Below, one piece after another: positions 38,501 through 50,500 of a stretch of DNA of 64,000 nt (positions are counted from its first letter, which is position 1; each line of letters begins with the position of its first letter). The stretch comes from Zygaena filipendulae (lineage: Eukaryota > Arthropoda > Insecta > Lepidoptera > Zygaenidae), in contig OU015655.1 in NCBI GenBank assembly GCA_907165275.2, positions 3,856,501 through 3,920,500 of the forward strand, in the 5' to 3' direction. The position numbers and the translations under genes are program-made. The notes beneath the pieces are model-generated. The model was not told where the DNA came from. It saw only the letters and a list, made by a program, of their open reading frames with translations, and ran no database searches.

Positions 38501-41500
38501 AACTGAACTGGGCGCGAGTGTCAATGGCCCGCGGCGCCGGCTTGGGCATCGTCGACGGTTTGTGCATCCCTGTCTGATCCCTGGCGATGTGCGATATGAG
38601 TGAGGAGGACGGCGTCGGTTGCTCGATGAGGCTCGTGTACGCCAACTTGCATTCCTCCGTCAGCGTTGACTGCGAATTATTGCACATTTTATATAATAAT
38701 ATCCGGGCGACCGAACTTCGCTCGTAGCGCCATCTATTGTTAAGTAGAAAAGCAGTACCTAACACTCGTTGTTCATTGCTTGAAAACACGAATAAAACGA
38801 CGTTTTCTAGAAATGAAACCTAGCCGGATCGATTAGTCGCCCCCGAAACCCCCTGCATACTAAATTTCATGAAAATCGTTGGAGCAGTAGTAATTTATAT
38901 CTCGGAATTTCTGCGGAACTCCGAAACAAACGCGGGCCAAACCGCGAGGAACGCTAGTAGAGCATAATTATTGCATCATACCTACCTGTATGTCAGGTAC
39001 ACTGTTGGCTTCCTCGCTGAAATTCCGTCGCTCGTGTTTACCTAAAACGTAAAAACAATGAGAGTGTAAAATGAGATTAGGTAAAAAATCAATTTAACCA
39101 ACCCCATGTCTCCCCAAACCTTTGCGTATCGATTCCCTGTCTCCCCGATCGTTTGTTTGGGATGATATCTTACCGTGGGCTTCTCTCTCGAGCTCGTGCG
39201 CCGTGTTGTTGTGGTGTGACGACAGATGAGGAAACTTGAAGTGGAACTTCGAGCGCTCGCTCGGCGAACTGGGCTGCTTTTCGCCGTCCAAATCGTTCAT
39301 CGACCTGTCCACAAAATATTTTATTAAAAATACCAAAACGTGACTATTAACGGCCGCATTCAGAGTCGTTCTTCCGGTCAACCTTTGGCACCGTGAAAAG
39401 GTTTATGTGGGTAGTGCAAGAAAGTGTTTTTAATAGGCATGTTGACTACTATTGAAAATCAAAATTCTAATTAGTCCGTCAGTTAGAAAATAAAAAAACA
39501 ATAGACACGTATTTTTTGCTTTTTTAAATAAATTAAAATATAAAGAGATAAAGCGCATTAAAGTTTAGGATGAGGAGGTCGTGACGTCACTAACCGCAAA
39601 ACAGCCATACAAACTGTCAGAATAGTGACGTCACGCGAAATTTCAACTCAATATATCGCCGTTATTTTTTGATTACGTAAAAAAAGAAAAAATACGTGTC
39701 CAATATTTTTTAATAATCTACAAGACGGACTAAAAAATAAAAATTAGTCAACATGCCCATTACTTGGCCATACGGCGTTAATATCGGAATTTACCTGTTT
39801 ATTTTTAGGTACCCCTGACAACGTGTATGCAAAGTTTCACGATCGCTGGTGCAGTGGCATGAAAAAGTAACAGACAGACAGATCGAGATACTTTCGCGTT
39901 TACAATAGTATTAATAGTATGGATTGTACCGATTACCAACCTATTATAGTAAGTAATTGAGTTTTAATTTGTGATTTCTTGTTTGTATTTACTTGGTGGT
40001 GATGTGATTGGCCATAGCGACGGCGGTGTCCAGAGTTCTCTCCTCGTTGGCCGACATGTGCTTCATGGTGCCGGTGTGCAGCTGCTGCCGCTTCTTCTCC
40101 AATTTATTTAGCGTATGACATCTGAATAGTTATCACATAAAGATGTAACGCTCGAAACAATACTCAGTTTTGAAGTAAATTTTATTATTCAAGCTGGTTT
40201 TATTAACTCTGCCTGCAGGAGTTCTAAGTAGTACGATGGTTTTAGTCGTAATTATTAGGTAGCACACTCACCTCATTGCGGTGTCAATGTCAAAATGTTT
40301 ACCCGCCGCACCCTGGAATCATGACATTTCATTATTGGAATTGAACCATAATTATTTTACAAATACTGTTTTCATTGCTATAAAAGTTTAAAAATATCTG
40401 AAAAAGTGTTTCGTTTCTTTTCACACTAAGAGAAATATCAATAGTGTGAAAGTTGAAAAAGAACAAAGATAAAAGCTTTTAAAAAAGTAAAATGATTGAA
40501 TTTAAAACCTCCTAGTAACATTATTAACGAGAGGGATAAAATTTAAAACTTGATAATACTTATTTAGGGTTAGAATACCAATACAGCTTTCCAATTAGCT
40601 GTAACAATGCTAAGGCTAAGGCCACACTACAAGGAGCTTCGCTTACTACTAAGAGTCAAGAAACTCGTAGGCAGGTGCCTAATTTGTCACCATGCGAGCC
40701 GCGAAGCGAACGACCGAGTTGGTTAAATTTGGAAGTCGACTAGTGATTTTTGTTTTCGCGGAAAGCAAAGGAAATTTAGTCCATACAGTCAATTTAGGTG
40801 TTTTTTTCCTCTTCTGAAGTTATTTACATCGAAATGCATTGGTTACACAATGTACAATTTCATTTCATCTACATGTCAAACATTAAAATAGTTCAAAGTT
40901 AACTATTACGTACTATTTTTTTTCTTGACTTCTTGGTGAAATACGATTTTTTGTAGTGTTTTGTACGATCCCTTAGAAAATAAAGTTGGCAACACTGCGG
41001 CTCCAGGACAAATTTCGAGCTGGCAACACTGATTGTGTGTCACTAAGCTTGTATGTGACCACTGTGTATCTGGTACACAAACAAAGGTCCTAATATATAG
41101 TGTGGCCTTAGCCTAAATGATCTAGATAGTCAATAATAAATTTGTAATGACCTAAGAATGATTCTAGTTTAGTGAAATACAGCTAACTCTTTTCAAGCGA
41201 TAAAATAATAATTAGACGGAAAAAAAATTATAGCAATTTTATTTGTCCCATTATGTTAAGTGTTCAAAGCTTTAGCTTTAGCTAAGAGTAATGTGATAAA
41301 ACTTGAAATGAACTAAATGATATCTGACACTCGTATTTACCGACAGCGGAAGTATGCAATCCAACATGTTTCATCTAAATCGAAAAATTATAAGTTCGTA
41401 TTCTGAAATTGGCTTGAATAATTAGGAGCATAAAAACAATACTAAATATATAATATAATTATGTCCCGATTCTCCCATAAAGTACAGATATTTTTGTAAT

Positions 41501-44500
41501 GAAGTCGAGGAATAAACATTTTACACAAACTAAATTTCTCGTTACTTTATTCAAGTGCAGGGCTGCACTCCCCTGTACTTGAATTAAAGTAATGCTAGAA
41601 GGTATGTTACCAAGGAATTTAGTTTATAATATAAAAAAATATTTCAATTGGAGATGGTGTATGGAAAATTAGTTAAAAGAGAATTCTAGAAGCGTTAAGG
41701 TTCAGAATCGATATGAAAGGTTTATTTAAACATAAAACAACGGTAGGGTTACACAGTTTGTCGTTGACTAAAGTAGTCAAATATAAGCTGCATCATACTT
41801 CCAAGAGTTATATTTCTCAATCATATCTTCGTACGAAAACTGGAAAAAAGTATAACCACTTTTGCATAAAAAAAAGTTAAATTGTAACGACAAAAATATA
41901 TTTTGTCTCAATTAAAACCATTCATGCTAGTTCATGACTACCTGTTCTCAGAAAATTTCGGGATTGCTTCAGGAAATCTTTTTTCTAGGATAAACATCCT
42001 ATGTTACTCAGGAACTTGACTTCTGTCACTTGTTTAGTCTATATTAGTCTATTTCGGTTCAGTAGTTTAAGAAATAACTCCCTACAGACGAACTTTTTAG
42101 TAGATGCCTTCATATCACGCGCACTATTGACTAAATCAAAACTCACCGCTTCATCTCTCCGAACTCTTCCATCCAAACTCCTAAACATAGATTCCATTTC
42201 ATCCAATAAACTCTGACCAAAATCGCCGTCCGGTTTCTGAAACAAATGACGTTCTTTTTTATTTATTGATTCCCTGACGCGATCGGCCAAGGCGAATGAT
42301 TTTGCTCGTGTGATAAACACACCATTTAAGTTTTTTTTTTACTTTATTGTTTGTTCTTTTTCATTTTTTTGTGAAGGTTATGAAAAAATCGAAACTTACT
42401 GGGATCCCGGGACTTTCTGGAAGCGTCAGGTTTTCCATCTTTACGTTATCCGTCGCATTACTCTCCTATAAATAAGACAATATTTTTCTACACCTTAGAA
42501 CTGGAGAATTTGGAGATTTCTATATAAATTTGCTTGCCAGAGAATTTTAAAGGACATGACTGTGTGAATCAAGTGCGATCATTTTGTTGGAATGGAACTT
42601 TCTTTCAACAAAACTCCGTGGAAGAAGTCGGTAACTAACTTGTTATGAATAAGGTGTTACTGTTTGCGATAGGCGACAGTATCGAGATTACAATGAAATG
42701 AAAATTATAGAGCATCTACTTTTTAGATTAGGCATAAATTAGGATTATTTAATGTTTGTTTATTATTCTTGTGAGTTGTGCAGAAATAAATGTTATTCTA
42801 TTCTATCCATACCGTCTGTGAGACAGATGTAAATTCATGTACAGGTCTAAAGACGCCAACCTATTTCAGTTTTTACTATAGAAGCGTACGTCGTCGTATG
42901 TAGATAGAATTTGAATAGAATCCTACTAATATTATAAACGCGAAAGTTTGTATGTATGGATGGATGGATGGATGGATTGATGGATGTTTGTTACTATTTA
43001 ACGCAAAAACTACTGGATGGATTTAAATGAAACTTTACAATAATATAGCTTATCCATCAGATTAACACATAGGGTACTTTTTATCCCGGAATTCCCGCGG
43101 GAACTTTGAAATTAACGCGGGTGAAACTAGTATAATATATTTATAGATAGAATTTACCGTATCAGTGTCGGATATTTCGTGATATTCGTGAAGTTCATCA
43201 GTTTTAGACGAGCCGGCGTGGAAGTCTTCAGATTTTTGCGACCGACCGAGCGTCGCCGATTTTACCTGAAAATTTTAAATTTATAGAAATTGAAGACTAA
43301 ATATGACATATGTTAGACCGCGAGAAAAAAATTCTTGTTTGTATGAACATTACAATGATAGAGATAGAGAAAATACTCATAATACATACAAAGACAAAGT
43401 TTATTTAGAAACGCCGATAGCTGGCTGTTTCTATTTTCATGCGACTTACGCATATCAACGCGCATAGCAGGAGTATAACAATATTCACTCGGCTGCTGAA
43501 CTATAAATATAATGAGTAACCAAAAGTAAAACGAGCATATTATCGTATCATATTATATTTAGAACACAGAGCAACTGCTGTTAAAATGTTCTAATTATTA
43601 TTATTGTCAGTTGTAATTTATGTGTAATTAATCTAGAACAGGTGCGTATGATTGACGTATTGGCTGGAGCGTTATGACTGTGTAGATGGAGCGCGATCTA
43701 ATAATGTAGTTGCTTTATTACAATGAAATATTGTCACGAATTTCAAACAAAATCTTTCGAAGAGGCTTCAAAATCTTTTAAAAATATTTTTCTACACTTG
43801 GCTCAATTTAGTTTCCTTTACCTGGTCAAGTAACTTAATTCAGACAAGTGTAATGGGGATGGGGATGTATTCTAATTAGTCCGTCAGTTAGAAAATAAAA
43901 AAACAATAGACACGTATTTTTTGCTTTTTCAAATAAAATATACAGAGATAAAGCGCATTAAAGTTTAGGGTGAGGGGGTCGTGACGTCACTTACCACTAA
44001 AACCGCCATACAAACTGTCAGAATAGTGACGTCACGCGAAATTTCAACTCAATATATCGCCGTTATTTTTTGAGTACGTAAAAAAAGAAAAAATACGTGT
44101 CCAATATTTTTTAATAATCTACAAGACGGACTAAAAAATAAAAATTAGTCAACATGCCCATTGCATTTAGTAAATTTGCAACCCAAACCGTAACCAAAAT
44201 ATAGTATATTTTATTAATTAAACCTAATAAAGTGTTATGAATACGTATATTATACAGTTGAGGGTCCCCAAATAATAATTGCAGCTACAACTACCCCATC
44301 GAGGATTATTTTATGATATGTGTAAGGCTAAAGCCACACTACAAAGAGCTTCGCTTATTGCTAAGAGCCATGAAACTCGCCGAGTGACTAATCCTAGTGA
44401 ACATACATATTGAATTCAATTCAATTCACTACTGAAAAAGTTGGTTGGTACGCTTGGTTTTCATACAAATCGCGGCGCATGATGCGTCTACCTGATATAA

Positions 44501-47500
44501 AGCTAATAACATACCTTGTTAAGAATACTTTTACTGGTGGTTGGTTCCGAAATTAATTTTAAGTTTGGTTTTCGATGATTTCTAGTTTTAGAATCACCAT
44601 CTGGAAAAAGAATGTGGTTACAATTATCAATCCGAGCTTTTTCGACAGGAATCGGTTCTAAAAGGTACTAGTTGTTTCTAAGACAGTTGATTCTTAATTT
44701 ATTGCAGTGCGTTTTTTTGGTAAAAACACGATTCTTTGTGATCAGGATACTATTTCTTTGAGAAACAAAGCAAAACTCACATTAAAATTTTATCCATTGT
44801 AATTTCGATGTGCAAGATGAATTATTGTTATTTCATAATGACTTTGAAGAAACTTATTAGATACTAGCTGTCGCGCGCGGTTTCACCCGTGATAATGTCG
44901 AAGTTCCCGCGGAATTGTTCCATACAAAGTTTGCAACCCCTTTTCATCCCCTTAGGTGTTGAATTTTTAAAAATCCTTTCTTATCGGATGCCTACCTACG
45001 TCACACAAAGAACACACCCTCCAAGTTTCAGGTCTCTATGACAAGCGGTTTAGGCTGTGCGTTGATCCATCAGTCATTCAGGACAAAGCATTTTATACGT
45101 ATAGATAGATAATATAGTTACGCTCACACGACAAGTCGACCTCGTCGCACTCCCGCTTGGTTTCGACGCGGCTCGGGCTGAGCATCGGATAAGGCGGTGT
45201 GCAAGACGCCGCCGACAGATGCGACGGGGAGTTCGGGTTGATGAGCGGCATCTGCTCCAGATCCTCGGACGGCTTGTACGGCGTCACGATCTGTCTCGGT
45301 GGCTGCGGGAAGCCGAAACACGAAGCTCATATTCGAAGTACTTCCGGCTATATTGATCGTTCACATATTGCTGTTTCATGAGTTCGGAGATGGTCAGAGT
45401 ACTTGAAGGTTATTCGTGCGTCGTATAAACGTTTATGTGATAAACATATTTTGTGGTCATTCTAAGAAACACCTCATCAGATCTGTTTGAAATTTAAATG
45501 GGACCATTTCGAAATAACCCTTTTTCGAACAAAAAAAGAATTTTGCAAATCCGTCTATATACGACGGAATAATGCCTAAACATACATAAAAAAAAACATC
45601 CGATAACTTCCTCATTTTTAAGTCGGTTAAAAAAGTGTTGCGTTTATTTTATAGTTCCAAGAAGCATAATTATTATTATGTATTATTTCATATTTGATTA
45701 TATATTATTTGATTTTTGATCATAAGTTTTATATTTTTTTAAATTATATGGAAAACATTTTATTATTAAGTATAAGAAATCTATTGTGACGACTTAAATA
45801 CATAGTTGATCTTAAAACGGACGATTTTTTCTTGAGAACTTTTCGAAGTCACCAAGAAAAGGGTGAAAATGGGTGAGTATTATATTGTGGGCGTTGCATA
45901 TAACAAATTTGAATAAAATATATAAATCACTACTCCTAAGTGGTATGTACGTAAATAAATCGAATCGATCAACTATTAAAATTGTTGTAATAAACATGCA
46001 TAATTACGCGTCTATAATAAAATTTTTGAACTTACGAGATAAACTAAATGACAGCAGTTCAAAATAATACATACACCAATATTCAGGATTAGATTTCAAA
46101 TAATATTATGTAGGTACTTATAATAAGAAAATAACACTTTCGCATTATTTATCACAATTATAGTTCAATTATTTCGGAACGACGGCCAACTCCAATTAAT
46201 CACTCGGAAAAAACCCACACACAGAGAGAAAAAGAAACACTCAGTAGAAGAAAGGTAAAATATAATGATTTATGGCAGTAGGTATTAAGTGATCACATTA
46301 AACAATTACAAAGCCCCAATCACACTGGAACCGATGCGAATATATATGTAGATAGGAGTTGCTCGTAAAATGCGCACATTGCTATAGGTGCACTTCTCAT
46401 AAAAGACACTTCTCAATACGGGCATTCGCAAAGGACTACTTCTTTTATATAGAAACTACATATAATACATATTATAATAATACATAGATTTACTTAATCC
46501 AGACTGGGAAGTGGACCTCTGTGTTCATCACACAAAGTTCACAAACACCGGGAATCGAAACCGGAATCTCTTGAATAGTGGGTGGGCATGGTGACCTACT
46601 GCGCCAATCCGGTCGGCTGGAAATTCGCAGTAGGTAAATTTATTCTATAAAAAAAATGCAGAATAAGTCTGTAAGCACACATTTACATAAAATGCAATTT
46701 TTGTGAATTGTTAATTATTTGAGAAGTGTCCGTAATGAAAAGTTTCCTTTACCAGAAGTGCACCTATTGCAAATGTTTCATTTAACGAAGGTACAATGTA
46801 CACTTGTACAGTCTGCGCCTAAAACTGCGAGTGCACAATGGCTTGCGTGACCGAGACGTAAAACCTAATGGTATACTCACACAGCCGGCTGGGTCCAAGA
46901 ACGATATGTCTCCAAAGTAGGCGCCGTCAAGGCCGACGTGGCCGGTGTGCTTGACGTCACCCTGCGGGCTCGATATCATGCTGCGTTGTATCGCTCTTTT
47001 GCCAGTGTACGTGTGCCGCTTGACGTCCGAGCGCGACAGCGCGGTACGCAACGAGCTACGAGTGGAACTGCGGGCCGGATGCGGTGATAGCGAGGGCGGC
47101 ACGTGCGATTGTGCTTTCTGCATGGAATTCAGATGATCGTGTGATGCTGGCTGGATGAGAAATGTTAACAACATTCGATGTTCCTTCTTCTCTAGACATG
47201 AATCATATCAGATAGTTTCTGTTTTTTTTTCGGCAAAGGAAACTATTTTATAGTGATACATTTTTTTTTAAAGTGCTTTTTATGAATTGCATGATAAATA
47301 ATTTTCATGGCCATGATTTGCAAATGGAAATGACAATCTCCTTTAATGTGTGACATAGCTAAAATGTGTGAACGAAAAACGCTGCAAACAACATTCGCTT
47401 GAGGTTTAATTTATCAGCAGAATATCGTTGCCAAAACCAATCACAAAAATGATAAATATTATGCAGTCCAAAGAAGAAATTTAAAGAACAGAAAAGGACA

Positions 47501-50500
47501 GAATTCAAAGAGTTAAGGAACAAACTCAACACACCCCCAATTATAATACTTACATCAGGTCTCACATAGGGTTTGGTGTTGCTAGGATCGAAAACGCCAC
47601 AAGCACCACCCGGCAACACGCCGTACCACATGGATGACTTGGTCATATCGCTGAAATTATAATGAGATCATATTAAATAGTGAAATATTTTATACAGAGA
47701 AAATGCAAAAAATGCATGTATCGTGATAAGGTGCTAAAATATAAAAAAATTAACAAAGCAGGCCGTTGCACTAGTGTGAATATTAGGATTCCTTCAGAAA
47801 TGTTCTTAATACGTACCCAGGACTTATAATATTATAAATTACCGACATCTATACCTACTACTTACCAAAACTGAATCGCTGAAATGTATGTATGCGCATA
47901 ACTTCCAAACGACTGCACCAGTTTGGATATTTTTGTTGTGTTCGTTATTTTCCAGAATAAGGCTAAGAATGATTGGAGTTCCTGCCGCGGGAATTCCGAA
48001 ACTCGCGCGGGGTAATCTCCGAAACGGTGAGACCGATTTTGACGGGACTTTCACTGCTAATTAGCTGATGTTATATGGAGTAAATAAGGCTACTATATAT
48101 TGTGAGTACTCACTCTTTACCCAAGACAGTTATTATTTCACCAGCCTTATATTCTAGGAGATTACTCCTCCTTCCCTCTTCAGGCTTTCGGAACGCCACA
48201 GTTGTTTGCACCTAGAACCGTAAGTTAGTATATTTTGTAGAGAAATAAGAGATGACCTCACTGAATATCTCTTATTGTGTAGAATCTGTCTGAGCCGTGC
48301 TCCCCTAAGAAGTTTAAGTGAACGTCATGACAATGATACACGATCCATTTTTGTTTTTTCAACATTGTTGCTTCAACGTCATCAAATGCGGTTGAAGCAA
48401 CCAAAAAAGGCAAAAGTCATCAGTGTATTATGTGTGTATGTGTATTATTGCCATTACGCATACATAGTACGCGTATCTTTGTTTTTGTGCAAAAACAAAG
48501 ATAGTAGTTACTATATTTATTTTTGTGACGATAAAAAATTAATAAATGTCGATGGGGATGACCGATAAATTACAAAATAAATAAATAGATGGGTAATAAG
48601 TGTCATAACAATATCCGTAGGTTCACACCTGTTCCGGTTTGATTTCCCTCAGTTTAGGTCCCAGGTCTTTGAACTTCGGTCTACTGTTCGGGTCGTGTGA
48701 CCAACATTCCAACATTGTCGTGTAATACGCTTCAGGGCAACATTCGGGACGTTCCAGTCTCTGTAAATTTTCATGTATGATTCATTATTTTAGCTAGGCC
48801 CCGCGGTTTTACCCGCGGGAGTTTTGGAATTCCCGCAGGAACTCCAAAGTAAACCTTCCCTGAAGTTTTACAAATTATTCAAGATCAAAATTAGCCAAAT
48901 CGGTTCAGTCATTCTCGCGTCAATCGCGCACAAACGACTGAACGGGTTTGGATGAAATTTGGGATTCATAGAGAGCGAACAAGCGAGCGAGCGAGGCCGC
49001 GGGGAATGCGTATACAACATTTTAAACATGTCTTCATTTATGAAAATAAGCAAAACTGCATTAAAATTTAATAAATGGAGTGGTTAAAATTGTATCTAGT
49101 AAAATAAATCTTCAGTTTTACAAACCTTAAATTAAATTTTTAACTGTAGGAATTGATATTTACTACTGACCCTTAAGAGCGGTGTCATAATAAAACTAGA
49201 TCTTTTTCTTACAACCAGTTCCATTCGCGGCTCAAGTAGATAAATAAAAAAAAAATGCAGGTTGTTATTTTATCCGTTATTGCAAGGTGATAGCACTGGT
49301 AGCAGCTAGTATAAGTGCTATGTGATTATCTACGCTACCTGATGATTCGGAGCGTCGATAGCTTCCAATATCTGTTGTCCCGAGAAAGCAGCCCACGGCT
49401 GGAAGCCGTATGTGAACATCTCCCACAGACACACGCCAAAGGCCCACACGTCGCTCGACGATGTGAAGCGTAAGTACAAAATGCATTCGGGCGCACACCT
49501 GTAACACACAATTAACGGTGCGTACAGACTACAAAACAAAACATATTATATAATATCGTTACATAACAGCAGGTTATGTATATGTTTCAGACAATGTGGA
49601 CACCGAATGTTATATAACATGCTATATAACTTAGACGCGTATAGTTTTTTTGTTTTTCTTTTGTTATTTAAAAATACAACAGACGCTGCCGCAGCTAGTG
49701 AAACGTCCTCTCAGCGACGACATTGTGGATAGCATAGCACTGAAGAACGAGAAACGACAGTGGTTCTATAACATTTTTATATTGCATTGTTATTATAATA
49801 TGTACACTCTTGTTTCACGTTGCAATGTTGAATAACAAGTTTTTGCTACTGGTCTGCAGAAGAACTTTATCTCTCTTTTTTTCTTTTTTCCAGGTGTCAA
49901 TGTCGCTGGCAAGCCGTACGAAAATATAGTACATAATTTCCACGCTAGTGATTTTAATTTTTTCAGTATTTTTTATCACGATAAATTAAGTAGTATAATT
50001 CATACATTCATACCTACACAATAGAGGAACGGCTCGACGTGAATTAGATATTATAGTGAAACATCAGGAAACCTTACTTTAGAATAGGTATTAAGATTAC
50101 CATAGAAAACTTACCAAGCAACCGGTAGTTTCAAATTTACATTATAATTAGTTTGGTAGTAATCTTTGCCTACGCCCAGCGCACGAGATAACCCGAAATC
50201 CGAGATTTTCACTCTGTCTTTGTTAAACACTAAAATATTTCTTGCTGCTAAGTCCCTGTAAGTAAAACACGTGATAAATTATGATAAGTTATCAAATATA
50301 ATCGATGTGTATTCTATGCAATATAGTTAATTATAATCTCTCAAACTAGTAAACCGATTCTAAAATCAACTCAACTACAGTATCAGCTGCCACAGTAACC
50401 CTGAGTAACATAGGGTACTGAATTTTAACCAGTTACCGATTTCCTTAATGAATTCCAGTATTCAGGCGAGTGCAACCGTGGGATGAAATAGCTAGTTGAT

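Noticed and set aside
42237..42320. N-terminal extension of exon 16 ([15 protein letters not shown])
   Set aside because: It reads through the intron. The TTTGTTTCAG acceptor at 42237-42238 gives the correct phase with exon 15.
45124..45330. Alternative reading frame across exon 12
   Set aside because: It cannot be joined in phase to exon 11 or 13, and it loses the proline/serine-rich linker character.
46490..46622. tRNA gene
   Set aside because: Box A and Box B are recognisable but spacing and sequence are decayed and no cloverleaf can be drawn. A SINE explains it.
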